Shown here: positions 1 through 13,828 of the stretch, piece by piece
How positions within the stretch are numbered: position 1 is the first letter of the stretch
How the letters are laid out: each line of letters begins with the position of its first letter
Assembly: GCA_948470475.1 (NCBI GenBank)
Contig: OX419339.1
Span: 18,772,575-18,836,574, forward strand
Source of the DNA: Galaxea fascicularis
Lineage: Eukaryota > Cnidaria > Anthozoa > Scleractinia > Euphylliidae
Reading direction: 5' to 3'
DNA: 64,000 nucleotides
Program-made: the position numbers and the translations under genes
The notes under the pieces: model-generated
Database searches by the model: none
Told to the model about the DNA's origin: nothing
Seen by the model: only the letters and a program-made list of their open reading frames with translations

Positions 1-629
1 AGTAATTTCCTTACAAAAAGACGTTTTGAAAGACTTGTGCACGAAAGCTTACCGACATGTGTTTCTCTCTTAGCTCAGCATTAAACTATCACATGTAATT
101 AACCGGTTTCAATTTTCAAATAATTTAGATTGAGAGAAGGAAACAAAGAGGGTATTCACAAAGGCCCCCTGAGAGATGGCTTCATCTTATGCCTGTGAAA
201 ACATCGTTGGATTAGGTAGTTAAAGGGTTTTCAGTGTTTGGTTGAGCGGTCAGTACACCATGCCCAACTACTACTGTCTTCTGGGCCACTGTATATCCTG
301 CCAAACAAAGTCGACAGAATCCACAATAGCCGCCCGCACCACGTTGGGCTATGAGTATCTATCACCATCTCACAACCAATTGCGATGCGCGCTGTGAAAT
401 AGTTATTCGTCATTTACTGATCAAGTTATTGACATATATGTGACTTTAGTAACCTCTGAAATTCTACTGGAGGTGAGAAATTAAGGAGACCGATCATTTT
501 TTCTTCCGTGCTATGCATTGTTTATGTGCTGGTTACCGAGTCACTATTTCAGTACGTTCGTATCATTAGAAAACCCGGCAATTCGAGATTTTTTATCACC
601 CGTGTAAACCAATTCGACACGCATTCTTT
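1..629. other. non-coding, nothing recognised
   Basis: No reading frame with protein-like composition was found on either strand. The few open frames are short and lack splice signals. This may be intergenic or intronic sequence of a gene outside the window. Confidence 0.5.
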
Positions 630-737
630 TAGCCTGCGAATACAGCCGCCTCTCAACGCTCCCGGCCCCCGAGGGGCGTTTCGCGAAACGCCCCTCGGGG
701 GCCGGGAGCGATGAGAGGCGGCTGTATTCGCAGGCTA
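630..737. mobile_element. foldback MITE with 9-bp target duplication
   Basis: Two arms of about 52 bp form a nearly perfect palindrome around TTTCGCGAAA. The arms begin TAGCCTGCGAATACAGCCGC and end with its complement. The element is flanked on both sides by the direct repeat GCATTCTTT (621-629 and 738-746), a 9-bp target-site duplication. The arms are unusually GC-rich for this window. The 9-bp duplication and terminal TAG...CTA match the element at 42,604, so a Mutator-like (MULE) non-autonomous element is the likely class; this is inferred from duplication length only. Confidence 0.85.
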
Positions 738-839
738 GCATTCTTTTGATGTTTTATGTGGGTGCGGATGCTTGGGTTAGAAATTCACACCTTTCTGACA
801 TTCTAGACCTTCTTCTGGACCCATGTCTGGACCATCATC

Positions 840-897
840 TGCATCTCTCCGCCGAGAGAAGCGACAACCGCAAATACGTCCGCGCTCGCAGGCTAGA
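840..897. mobile_element. truncated MITE end
   Basis: A short stretch ending in CGCTCGCAGGCTAGAG has the same terminal CGCAGGCTA as the right end of the foldback at 630-737. I take it as a decayed end of a related element. No matching left end was found nearby. Confidence 0.4.
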
Positions 898-3800
898 GTT
901 AACGTAGTTTGCATTGTGCAAACCCGATTTCAACACAGTAATTTGATTGGTGGATTTGTAAAATATTCTTAACTTATCTTTATCTATTTTTTTCTAGAGT
1001 AATAACTGTACCAAACCTGTTCAACGAAACGCGCCCTTTGTTTACTGGTTGATTCTCGATAAGTGCAAAAGCTAACATAAGGAAGCCATAAGCCTCGTCT
1101 TACTTCACGCTGGGCTAGTACAGAAATGTTTTTTTGGGGGGGGAGAGAGGGTGGGTGTGAGCGCTTATTTAGGTTTTGGGCTTCCAGCAGGGCTGTCAAT
1201 AATTTTTGAAGTAGGTGGGGATATACAAAAACAGCCAGGGATTCGAGTTACTGTAGGGAAGTCAACATGCTGGTTTTACATCAAAGTAGCCGGGGATATA
1301 CCTCAAAATACGAGGGTAAAATCCCCGGTCCCCGGCCATCAATGACAACCCTATTCCAGGGCGGGCACTTATTCGAATAAATACGAATAAAACTCCCTTG
1401 TACAGTACCACAAAAAGGCACCAAATTGCGATACGCTTGGTAGTGAAAATGATTATTACTGGCACGTTAAGGCCTTCACTGAAGATGTGAATAGTACGAT
1501 TATCATGGTTTTGAAAAGAGGGAGATTTGGACAAGGCAAGTGGGTTAAATTTTGCCTAACATCTACCCTTCCAACTGCAAAATAGGTGGTCGGTGAATGC
1601 CTTGTTACAAGCTACGCAGTTAATTTATTTCAAAAGGTGTTTGGGGAATGACGATTGTCACAAATTGCTGATTACGACTTATAAAAATGATGCAAAATGC
1701 CGGGATGTCAACTCCATAATGTTTACGCAAAACGAGAAATTTTATTTCCGAAAGTTACAGGAACCATCCGATATAATTTATGCATAATACGAGGCGTTAT
1801 ATGCTCTTCTCAAAGGGAGAAAAATGTCAACAAAAACTGGAGAGTAAAGAATTAAGGAGGATTAAAAAATAGTCTATATCTTGACAACAAAAAAATACTC
1901 GAATGGAATGGAAAAAAATTGTCACTACACATCAAGTTCTCAACGTTGAACGCTGAAAGCTAAAATTGTTGAAAATATACCTGTTCCGAGACTTTTTCAT
2001 TAATACACAGTAAACAAATAATTTAGGCTAAAATTTAATTGAAGAAATGATACTACCGTATAATTTGTTTCTCTCAGATTTTTTATACGAAGTGACAAAA
2101 TTAGTTGCGTAGGAGCAAATATGCACCAATTTGCCTCATTTCTTGGAATGAGATTCAAGGACAATATTCTCGAAAAACCAGTTCCATTTTACAAAATGTG
2201 GGCAATGAATCTTGCTTGAAAGCCGTCATTCTAATGGTCAAAACAATTTAGGATTTCATCCACAGATTTAATTCATCCAGTAGCTATATTATTAGGTCAC
2301 TGTCCTTGAAACTCAGTGATCCTTTTTCATTTCAAAATACATCTCTATTCCGGCAGGATACAGTGATTCTTTTGTCGGCTTATGTTTTGCATTTCAGTGT
2401 GAAAATAAAATAACTTTGAACAAATATGTGAACTTTAATACCTTTATCTTGAGTTCACAAATTTACTTTTCGTTCGTCTCTCAGCGCTATTTTGATTTTT
2501 ATCTCGAAAAAATTAAAACGTCAGAAATTGCGTACTCGCTAATTTAGGTAAAAAGTGGGCGACCTTTGTCAGTGTAATTTATTTTCAATCTTATTCTCTC
2601 CAAATAATGAACAAGGCAGGAAAAAGTCGTTCATCTCTAATTACAATATAACACTAAAGGAAGCCACAATTAAGAAGCATAAGGTTGCTAATTAATATGA
2701 ATCTCGCTAAAAACCTTTAACAAGACGCCGATTTTTCGTCCTCATTTTAATATGAATACCACAGTTTAAAATTCAATCTTCTTGTAAGGAGCGATTAACT
2801 TCTTGTGTCTCAATAATCCAAAGCAATTTTCTCTAAAGAGTGCTTCACTCCACGCTTTCACCTTTTATGAGAACTTTGTACAGAAGACCATTCGTTTGTT
2901 CTTAAAATCTGTTCATGCGAGAGTGCGTCGGTAAGCTTCATTTTATTGTAAAGTAATTTATCTATAGTTTTCATCTCATGAAAAAAAAAAACAAAAAAAA
3001 CTGACGTCCGCACCCTTAAAAAACAGCTTAAATTAACGAATCCATAGGCTGAAAAATTATGCACAAGGCGTTTATTTCCATCTCTATTTGAGACCTTATC
3101 AACTTACATGTACGACCGTTTTTTTTCGGTGTATGTCACTCCTTTTTTAATTTGAAATGTAAAGAAAGACGCGAAACATATTGTAAAAGTTTGGGTGCAA
3201 TTGTTTCTATTTTTGACTCGTATTGCTTTATGTTTATTTTAACTAAATTTCACACAGAATCTTTTGCCTGCAATTTTCCTGCAGTCGTACATTTCAATAT
3301 TTTTATGTTCTCTTCCAGTCTTACCTCGTTCAGCCGTAATGAGATCTTACTTAAACATTTCGTCCCGCGTAGCTAACTAAAACAAATTACTTTGAGGAGG
3401 AAATTCCCACATAATTTTCACAGTCAAGAGACTACTTAACATTTCATTTCATGACTCGCACCTTGGAAATATCATTTGCAACGGGAAACTGATGAAATGC
3501 GAAGTCACGTTTCTCGCAGATTTAATTAACCCGTAGATCGTTCTCCCAAAAACCAATGGAAATAAATATAGCAAATTGGGCAAATTTTTCTTGTATAAAT
3601 GCACATCCCCTAAAATCACAGTTTCATGGTTTCCAGAAACAGCCTTTTCTCGGCCTTTTCCCCTTAAATAACAAATCTTCTTGATCTTCTTTCAAAGTTT
3701 TGAATTCAATTTTTTTTAGTAACAAACAGTAAAAATTAAATTGCATTTTCAAATCTTGTCTGACACCTAACATCAAAGGTGTAAAAGTTGTGACGATATA

Positions 3801-6800
3801 AACAATCATTTGTTTCAGCTTTGTTCACGGATACACTAAGCAGTTTTACATTTGACGAACACAGTGAGCTTTTCACAAACAAACCGATCTGGGTTTCAGT
3901 TACAGTGTACGGAATCTTGTAAGGCACATCATGACGGCGATTTTATTTCTTCAATAAAAGACGGAGGAAGCGCTCACAGAGGAAATTATATAAAAAAAGT
4001 CATTCTGAACTGGAGCTAATTATCGAAAAGCGGCCTCGTAGACAAACATCACACCTTTGGTAGATGTACGCCGTTTGCGGCAGGTGTGATGCAAAATCTG
4101 GTTCACACTGATTGAACGTGCTTCAAAGCAAAAGACCTTTCCCGCGGCAACATTTCGAAAAGGTAAAACTCTGCTGACTTGTTTATTTCTTTGCTATTAG
4201 ATTGTTATTCGGTCCCAAATCACACTGACGATATTTTGAGGTGTTCAGTAAACTTAAATTTCTTGTTAATCAATTACTGAACCGACCACGCCGAAAGACT
4301 TAACAGAAAAATTGATCATCGAATTCCCAACTCCTGTAACGTCGACTATTGGTTGAACACAAAGCTTTGCTTTTTCTCTCAACTTTTCTCGCTTAAGATC
4401 ATGTACTGCTGTAAGCCACGATACGTGCGTGGTTTTAAAATTTATTCAAATTTACCTGAAAATTTCTTTGAAAATGCAAGAACGTCTCAGAACGCCTTAG
4501 CAGTGAATGCTCGACCGTGATTGGTGTATTCATATTAAGTCAATTTCCATTACAATTATTATGCTTGGAGGAACGGTAGAAATACTTGGCTTGTCTTGTT
4601 ACTGGAAATCTAATTAACAAATATATAAAGTCTCGCACAAAGAGCACCTAGAAGATTACTTTATACGAAAAGCCACCTTTCGGATAATTAAAATGAAGTA
4701 AGAATAGAAATAGCTTCAGTAGAAATTGAAATTGAAGAAATGGCCAAGAATTTCATCAAATGTAAACCTGTACAATCTAGGGAGAAAATTTGACCAACAA
4801 TGGCAATATTAATTATTTTTCCAATCATTGGAATTGGAATTGAATGACAATGCATAATTTAAGAGCACGCAATCCGCATCAGTGCTCTTGATTTCATGGG
4901 TATCTAAATAAGTTGAAGCGCTTCATCGAGCTTTTCATGGGAAAAATATGGAGAGGCAAGACACAATATTGCGCGTTTAAAAACTTAGCACTTAATGACA
5001 GCCAAGTTAATTATTAATTGGTCCTCCATTTCTCAGTGAGTTCCACCGTCTTGGTATATGGTTAAATTTGAAATCATCGATGGAGAATATTTATAGGGTC
5101 TTAAGCAGAAACACGCAGAGGCCCAAAACGCGTTTACATTCTTTTTGCTTGATTTGATGCGAGTGGTTTTAAGTCGTTTTAGTCATCTTGAATGCATTAT
5201 TCAGTTTTTGCAAAAGGAAATTTTTGAGAAAACACAACACTCAGCAATTAACAAAGGATAAAGTAAAGCCTAATGGCTGCTCAATTCGTCAAAACGCAGC
5301 TCCAAAAATTTAAATTGTCGGGTTGGCTTATCAAACTTTCATTTCAAGGGCATTTCTAAATCTATATTTCTGGAGTTTTTCCTGATCCAGAAAATAATGT
5401 TAATTCATGTTGATTTACGGAACAAATTTCCTTAAACCAAAAGCCTGTCATTTAGTTCGGCGAAATAAGTTCATGTCGAGAGATAAAACAAAGAGTGACG
5501 GGAGGAGAGGAGGGGGGAGGGAAGGGAAGGGAGGGAAGGGGTGACCTGAAGGGGGGAGGGAAGGGAGAGAGAGGAGGGGAAAGCAAGAAAAGAGCCACAA
5601 CATATAGAGAGTAGTAATGAAACCGCTGCTACGAAAATAACGACTGCTCTCGAAGAAAATTCGCTACAGACATTTCAATACAGGTTCCCAAGTTTACTTC
5701 AAAGTGAACAGCCTGCCTCAATGAAGTGCTAGTCTAATTTTACCTGTAAAGGTCTTTTTAATTTAACGTTTTTGCCACTGGAAGGTAATTTTTGTTTTCG
5801 TTTGCAGCTGCTACCGTCAAAATTCCGTTGACAATAACATTTGCAGCTTCAATCAAGCCCAGACAGGCTTTTGACACCTTTATTATTTTGTGGTTTAATT
5901 GCCAAGCCTGGGGAAAACGTATCGACCGCCGACGAAAGATAAAAACGAAATATAAGGGCTTTGGACGCTTACATGAAGAAACTACAGTCGCTACAGTTGA
6001 CACAACAACAAATTTAAAAGCCATTGTTGGGGTTGTAATTTTCTTTTGATGCTTAATTAAAAGCTTTGTAGTTTTTGGTTATTAAACTCCTGGAAGTCTG
6101 ACTTATCAAGTAGACGTGAAATTCGTCACATACAAGGGTATAAGGTTAAAAATATACGACGTAATATTTTGCTTACCCAAGGACAAACGTCGATGCAAGA
6201 AACAGAAATTGCCAAAGGGCCAATGTGCCTCACACGTGGGTATGATATTGCTTTATATTTTCAAATATTGTTAACTTCGTGTTTTAATCTTCTAAGAACT
6301 AGATAGCTGATGTTAACCCTTTGACACTGGAAATATGGTCAAATCTGCTGCAAGGGAAAATGGACTGTATGCGTAGAAGGAATCAGCATAACTCGCAATA
6401 ACCCTATTTGCGTTTCAGTATGATCAACATCGGACTATCATTAAACAGGAGACAAACCTTTTTTGGATCGAATCGCCTTGGACTGCCAGACGCGTTTTAT
6501 CAGCACTGCTTATGTGGATTCAAAAGAAATAGGTGTTTCGCTTTGTGTGAAACGTTTATGACTTTCCCAGCCCACTAACCATCTTTAAATCAGATTAAAC
6601 ATTCAGCTACGGGCATTTCGAGCAGCTTTACTTTTCAGTATATTTAGATTCTAGTGTCATGCGCTGCATTTCAAGCTCGCGCGTATTCCTTTAACATCAC
6701 TCCATCACTCGTAAAAAAAAAATTGGAAAGATGATGCAGTAATAAAACTGTTGACAGCGTAACTATCGAAACTCCAATTTGCAATTTAACTTATTTTGTG

Positions 6801-7311
6801 GACGTTGTCAAATTAAAACAAGCAACCCAATCGACTTTTGACCATCACTTGGGCGACGAGAAAGTGTTTGACTGAACTCAGCACTATTCTGAAATCAGTC
6901 GAAGTTGTAAACGTGAAAACTAAGTGAAATCACAACTGTTTTTTTGCTTGTGTGACATAAATTTGACGTGATGACAGATGATGCCAGAAATATTAAAGAT
7001 CGCACAAAAGGCTATCTAATCAAGACCAAGGAAATGATTAAATCATGAATCAAATCAAATGTAAAATCATGTGATTATGACCGTACGCGAATTAAAACAT
7101 CAAACAACACATGATGTCCTCTTTTCATTTTCCATACGCCACGTTTTTTGCACGTTGAGATTGTTATGATTTTCGATTGGTTTCCATAAAAATAGAAACC
7201 AAACAAAGAATCCTAAAATTTCAGCAACGCCGGCAAGACCCGTCGAGCAATCTTATGACTTAAGCTAAAGAGAGTTTTAATTTCCAGTGCATTTTCTCGA
7301 AAAATACTTAC
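898..7311. other. non-coding stretch with minor repeats and weak exon-like pieces
   Basis: AT-rich sequence without a recognisable gene. It holds a 160-bp element-like unit at 1191-1353 (ends AGGGCTGTCA and TGACAACCCT) and a G/A-rich tract near 5490-5590. A frame at 5811-6049 (+) opens right after a good acceptor (TTTTCGTTTGCAG) and ends in TGA; its 79 residues include a basic run (DRRRKIKTKYK), but I recognise no family. These pieces could belong to a gene I cannot assemble. Confidence 0.4.
5490..5590 (+). repeat. G/A-rich (polypurine) low-complexity tract
   Basis: About 90 nt are nearly pure purine on the plus strand, built from GGGAGG, GGGAAG and GAGAG words with few interruptions. Such tracts can form triplex or quadruplex structures in principle; nothing here shows that it does. 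Confidence 0.7.
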
Positions 7312-7432
7312 CATCAATTGGAGAGCGCACCAGCAACATGGTGTCTTTGATTATCTCGTGAATGAGGCGCTGGTCACTGGCCGTGTAGTCAGGTTTAATC
7401 CGCGAAAATTTTTCAGCTACACTTTCCGCGGA
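7312..7432 (-). CDS. candidate internal exon of an unassembled minus-strand gene
   Basis: On the minus strand a 121-nt open segment sits between a good acceptor (AGTTTTCTAG, then TCC) and a strong donor (GATG, then GTAAGT). It encodes 40 residues plus one base, starting SAESVAEKFSRIKP and ending VRSPIDG. The mix of charged and hydrophobic residues looks coding, but I do not recognise the family. The plus strand of the same stretch also has an open frame, without a matching splice pair. No partner exon in compatible phase was found, so this may be a chance exon-like segment. Confidence 0.35.
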
Positions 7433-10400
7433 CTAGAAAACTACTTGCAATATCATTACTACACAGAGGGCAAAATTACTGAATGCTGGTTGGTCTAAGA
7501 GAGCGGCCGGCATTTTTCTTAATTTTGCTCCTGAAGAAGGCAAAATCTCTCGCTCCCGATTGGTGGAACGCCACTGAAATACTCGCTCCTGATTGGCTGA
7601 AAGTACCGCTTTTACATTCAGTTAGTTTATTCATGAGCACAGAAACTTTATCTCCTTCGAGTTTTTTTCTTCTAACTCGCGTTGTCTTCGTTAAAAAAGA
7701 CATAATGGCTTGACAAGATACTGCACAAGGCGACGTTTCGAGTGATGCAGAAAGAGCAATTTCAAACAAAACTCGAACTACTTCTTTGCGTCCAAAACAA
7801 GTATAAATGGTTTTTATTTACATCCAGGTGAAAGAGGTACTATTTACGTCGACAATGGTGCACCAATTACGTTACGTTTCAGCAGTAAACAACTATATTG
7901 TTTCTCAATATAGGGCATTTGGTTTTTATGACGTCATATGGTCTACCTTATTTTTTATACAATGAAAGATGCAAACCTCGCGTTGTGATTGGTCTAGACT
8001 AGTTTGCGAATGTCATGACGTCATGAGCCAAACAAAGTAAAAAACGATACGTAAAACAGCAGATTCCATCTGTCAGAGCGTGTGAAATTTGATAACGTAT
8101 GGAGGACGTCAAAACAAGCACATCAGTCACACAACTCGCCTGCGGTTCGTAACACATTTTTGCTCATTTTTACCGTGCCATGCTTTGACGTCATCCGTGC
8201 GTTATCAGAGTACAGACGCATAGAACCTGTTTGTTACACAGAACACAAAAGAGCTTGGTTTTGATTAAAGTATCTATCTGTGATGTCATAAAATACAAAC
8301 AAGGATGGAGACAATCATAAGACAACTGGAACATTCGCCTCATGAATTTTTTATTATTCTTCTCCATAAAATTTCAGCTATGTTGTTTTTGGTTTTTTGA
8401 CTCTTTATCATCTCAATCAGTTTCAGCTGGAGGCTGGAGAGGTTTCTTTTATGTAAGGAGAAGACAATGATGAGAAAATAACCAGTAAAAAAAGGTAAAA
8501 TCCTCACTCGAACAACCGCACACAAAACCGCTTCAAAGGGGCACTGTCATGCTATTTCGGTTCGCTGAAACAATCGAACAGTTTATTTACTCAGGACTTT
8601 GTTACGACACTAAGACCAAATATACTGTCTTCTTTTGTTTCGGATGGCAAGGTGGAAATAAATTGCATTTTGAAAATTAAAATGGCCTATTTTTTTTCTC
8701 GCACGTCATCATGAAGGCATGGCCAAAAATGTACTATAGATGACTTTTCCTGCAAAAAAAAAAAAAAAAAAAAAATCAACTGATATCTTTCTGCTACATT
8801 TCAACGAATGTTTCGACATGGCAACGCTCATGGTTGACTGAAAAAAAATCCAAAAACAATCCAAAATAATCCATATTTATTGAGTATCAAAGCGAACAGA
8901 AATGGCCGCTTCATACGGTAGCATTAGCTTGTCGAGACGGTCGTGACAGAAAAGATAATTATAATTTCAGCTTGTTAATTTTGAGTACGATAAAGATATA
9001 ACATAAAATAAAAGTACGTAGCTATTTAGATATTAGCATAAATAAATAGATAAACAAGGAAAGGTATACGACTTTATACAGTACAAGGTAGACATAGGTA
9101 TAATTTGTATTTGGAAATTAGTCACAAAGCTGATGAAAGTTTGTGAAAATTGGCTGGCAATTTGAAGATCCTCCGAGGCCAGTAAAGACAGAAACATATA
9201 GTGGATTACTTTTTTTATATCACATACGCAAGGAACTGAGGAGCAGTCCTAATCTTGCAATAGAATCTCACATTACGTTAAGGAGGATAGGCTACTTAAG
9301 ATTCTATTCCCGAGATCGGATATCTGTTCTCTCTGTTGTTCAATGCTCTCGCCGTGTGAAGACAGTTTGTATCAAAGGTTTGTTTTTGGCATTTTAGTTC
9401 AAGCCGTTTACGTCATAATCATAAAACACCGTGTGTCCTAGTTTACACCTACGCTTAAAGTGCATATGCGTTAATAAGCATTACTTCTGATAAAATTATT
9501 TCCCTTAATAGGATTTGACTAAAAATGTTATCAAGGTATACTTAATCATTTTTGTTCAATTTATACAAGAAGAAGAGGCCCCCACTTGCTTTTACGGTCA
9601 CTTTTATCATTTCAAATGGTATCTGGGGGATTCATTTGACATGAACGGTTACATTAAATTACATGTTTTCATTAGTTTAATTATTCAAATGGAATTGCAC
9701 TAAAAACGTCTTAAATATAGAGTCCGATTTTTCAACTATAAACCTGAAATGATTAGGATTTTATCAGCTTTATGCGAAGTACTATAGATTTTAAGGATCA
9801 TACCTACTTTAAGTAGTATCTGACCATGCGTTTACTCAATGGTTTACTCACGTTGGCATTTTGGCGTTTTTACAGTCGCGGCAACTGTTTCTGTTACGCG
9901 AAGGTTCCCGCTTGTTAAACCTTTGAAATTTAGTTTCCAGATAACTTATTTCTTCCACATCAATATCGATGTTAGCTTTAAAGGCAACACTTATGTAATA
10001 GTCAAAAGAAATAAAAAGTGGCAAATTAACAGAGCTGTCACGTCTGTCAGCAGCAAAATAACCAAAGTTTTTTGTATTCGGCTAGAATCTCAGGCGCAAG
10101 GAGGTGTTTTTATTTTAATTCCTTAATTGACATTTGCGCACACGCTTTGCTCTCCTCACTATGATGACCAGTTTTTTTTATTTAGTAGCAAGTTAACGGG
10201 ACTGATCTTCCAGGCTTCTTGGGTGCTGTCAAGTCAATTTATAGATATTTTTTGCAATGTTTGTTCAGTTTATTAAAAAAAAAAAAAAAAAAAAACTAGA
10301 AGTAGTCAATATGCTCCTGGCGCAACTGCTATTTGTATTGTAAAGTAACTATTTATAGCTATTTTCTTATGAGGACCTCAGCTTTTTTTTTTCATTGAAA

Positions 10401-13301
10401 GACCGGTAACCCAGACGGCAAAGCAGTGAATAAAGTCGAAATCGTTATCTATTCATTAAATGTTCCTCACGTTTCAACATCAGAAATTTCAAGCATAAAC
10501 TGACTTCACCAAAACATTTAGCAACAATTTTGAAAGATCGTCACTGAAACTTCAACATTTACACCTCCAATTTTCTAAATATCCGTTTCATAAAAACAAC
10601 GTCGAGTATTTGGTTGGCGAAGGAAAGTGCAAAATATTTTTACGATGACGCATCATTACTTCCTCTAAAGACGCTCTCGACGTAAAAATATACGGTTTCC
10701 AGTAAGTGCCAAAACATTTATTGTCATGTTTCAAACGACGAATAATATCTTTACCCAGCTGGGTCGCCATTGGTTACTTGTACGCACTTATGTTTTTACT
10801 TCCCACGAAATATGCCAAGGAGTGAAAAGAAGAGAAAGTTATTTCCGCCATATCGAGAAAGAATAAACAGAAGATTGTGTCGCTCAGTTGTCAAGCGCAA
10901 AATAATTTTTGCTTTCTCTTCCGTTGGTTACAATAATTGATTTTTCTAGAAGGGAAACAAACTCCAGGAAGCCTTTCACGACTCATATTTTGGTTTTTGC
11001 AAGCGGGGTGTAACACACTTTAAAAGCCACGCTAGCGGTCGATACAAACTGATATCACGTTTTTTATTTGTTACAGCTAGGCCCAACGGAGAACCGATCA
11101 CAAGAAAGAGTGTACAGTTTCTTAGAGGTAAGTTAATAAGATTAAAAAAAAAAAATTTCTTCTTTTCCACTTTAAACTGATTATTTTTGCCACGAAGGGA
11201 GACCGCACCGAAATATTTCCTCGGGCATGGTAGCTTTTTAATTAAATCATACAACAGCGAAACTTTACTACAATTGAATTAAAAAAAAGTACACAAACAG
11301 ATGTGACAACCTAAAAAATTATTGCGAAAATGTTTGCAAAGAACGTCCTGGCATAAGAAAATAATACAAAGCTGATTGGAAAAATTAATTTGACATTGAA
11401 AACTTAGCGGAGCGAATGTTTTTTTTACAATGAAGCTAACAATATAAAGTATTTGGTTCTTCAAAGCCTTTATTTCCAATATGCTGTACTGGATAACATC
11501 CGTAAGAAACACAAGAAACATATAAAGCGATCAATGTTCCAGAAACATCGAGAAAACTATATTTAAAGGCCCTTCCTTTATTTCTGTCATCGGATTAGCG
11601 AATGTACCACAAAATTTGACCTGTAACATTTTCTCATCAACAATCCCAGGGCCGTAAGACACTGAATACGTATTGTTTGTACCAGTGGGTCTGTAAGGAC
11701 TGGAGCGAGTGTAAACGATATACACGCGCTACTCTAACAGATTTTGGACAGTTTTTGTATAAATCTTAAGACACCAAAACACGAAAAACCCACAACAAAC
11801 TAAATTAAGAATTTTTAAACAAAAGCTCGGTGATGTCCATGTCGAAAACGAATCGCAGCTATGATTTTGCCAACTGGCTGAAAAGCAAAAAGCAGGAGTT
11901 GATTCTCGCCAAGGTTTAGGCGTTTTGACAAAATCTCCATTTGACGCGTGCGGAGTGAATGTTTGTCAATACGTGTTGTTTTATTACGGAAAGAAGAGCC
12001 CGCGGAGTAGTTTTTAAAGTGTGGGAGCTGCTCCCGCCTCTCCCATTGAGGGGAGGGGGCTGACTCCACAAATTGTTACAATGAATGTAACTTAGTTTAA
12101 TTCATTGGCGTTGTCCAACAGTTAAAATAGCATTTAGTTTGACAAACGAGAAAGGATGGTTGTTCCATGGTGGTAGGCAAAGTACCCTGCAAATATGGGG
12201 CGACGGTAACTGCATGGCTGACGAGATTTCTTCGGTGGAAATTCTAAAGCCAAATATTCACAAAACCCATTAGACATCTGCTGCTAAAATGATCATCGGG
12301 CGACTATCTTCGTCATGTCAAGCCTAAATAAAAACTGCGTGGTACAAGAACGAACGAACGAGGAACAAGAGTTTCAATATCATTTCTGCCAATCTTACTT
12401 TAACCACCAGAAGACTACAACGAGGCACAGAATTTGTAAGACTTATTCCGTCTGACTCAGGGTCGAAAAGGACCAACTATTGGATGTTTTCCCGCGAGGT
12501 CCGCCAGCTGTAGCCGACCGGTATTATACCGGGAAAGTACTTTATTTAATTTGCTATTTTTCCCACAAAAAGATGGAGGGCCCCGTCCTCGGCCCCTCCC
12601 TCTGCGCGGTCCCTGGAATTGGTATTTCAAAAGGCAATGTGCAGCTGAATGTAATTTGCCCATCTTCAGCGTCACTGTTAAAACACACACACATACAAAC
12701 CAGAGGTATAAAATAATGGTTCAGTTTTGTGGTTATCATCCTTACATAATCTGCTGTTATACAGAAACTCGCAATAAATATCTTTTGTTGCCTATGCCAG
12801 TCAGATGACAATGGATTGCAACTCGGACGTTGGTCTTTTTTATTTTTATTTTTATTCTTCCCGTGCGCGCATGCACAAGGAAATTACAGACACTCATAGC
12901 AGTTTGTTGTAATTTAGAAAAATCTCTTCTTAAAGAAAAATTTCATGATAGAGGAAACGGCGCACGTTTCCACTAAACACTTAGTTTTTTTTATTTTCCA
13001 TCCATGATTTACAAGTGATTCTTCCCCGCTCCGCCGATCAATTTCTCATCAATGGTTCATGATTGAAATTACTCGCTCGATTACTCCCTTTATTACATCA
13101 TATTAAATCACTCGTCATTCATGAAATCTGATTGGGTCTCAACAGTGCAATTTATTCCCAAATTGCACCATTTTTTTCTCTAAATCACAGCCTTTTTTTA
13201 AGCCCATCAAAATTCAAATTTGGTTTTCCTGAAGTGAACATTAAATAAATATTAATACTGACAAAAAACTGTGGGATTTCAAAATGGGTGTAGTAAAGAG
13301 A
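7433..13301. other. non-coding stretch, nothing assembled
   Basis: AT-rich sequence with poly-A runs near 8753-8776 and 10278-10295. A partial copy of the repeat seen at 31,485 lies near 7468-7500 (GGGCAAAATTACTGAA then a TTGGT/TTGGC core). A 52-nt exon-like segment at 11,079-11,130 (+) lies between TTTTTATTTGTTACAG and GTAAGT but has no partner. Confidence 0.4.
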
Positions 13302-13387
13302 TAATTGAACTTCGTGTCGTGCAATTTTGGTCTGAAATCACAAGTATGATTTTAGACCAAAATTGCACTCCACTCAGTTCAATTACC
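13302..13387. mobile_element. short inverted-repeat element, TAATTGAAC family, copy 1
   Basis: The ends are ATAATTGAACTTCGTGTCGT and the near-inverted CCACTCAGTTCAATTAC. Inside is a palindrome: TTTTGGTCTGAAATCA is answered by TGATTTTAGACCAAAA. A second copy with the same ends lies in SPT16 intron 2 (35,331-35,470). Confidence 0.65.
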
Positions 13388-13587
13388 ATTATGAATTGTA
13401 CTCCTCTCGGTCCAATTACTTTTACTAAACCAATTCTGCAACGTCCTTCCATTAGTACACAGGGTTCTGCGATAGAAAAGATACAAATTGTGGATGATAT
13501 ATTTTGCTGCTACAGTAGGCAAGCAACATCTACAACTATTATTATGACTATCTGATTCAGCGCACTAAATCAATGTTCAATCATTCA

Positions 13588-13828
13588 GGGCCGGGTTGTT
13601 CGAAGCTGGGTTAAGATAACCCAGGGTTAGTGCGAAATTTGAACCCAGATATTAAAGCTTAAAAAGTAAATTCAGTTTAATTCTTTTTGTCAACAAGTTG
13701 ATCATTGGATGCTCTTGAAAATAGCAGAGAAAATTACCTGAGCAAATCCTTTTCAACAAAAGAAAAAGAAACCGGGGTTAGAATTTAACCCCGGGTTAGT
13801 GCTAATTGGCGTTCGAACAACTGGGCCC
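13588..13828. mobile_element. MITE, GGGCC-GTTGTTCGAA family, copy 1
   Basis: A 241-bp element bounded by GGGCCGGGTTGTTCGAA on the left and TTCGAACAACTGGGCCC on the right. Inner subterminal words (AACCCAGGGTTAG and AACCCCGGGTTAG) recur. Two further members with the same end motif lie at 52,112-52,338 and 60,243-60,390. No coding capacity. Confidence 0.75.

Noticed and set aside
6176..6230. Signal-peptide-like minus-strand segment before a GTAAGC donor
   Set aside because: No start codon in frame and a stop lies just upstream; no acceptor fits.
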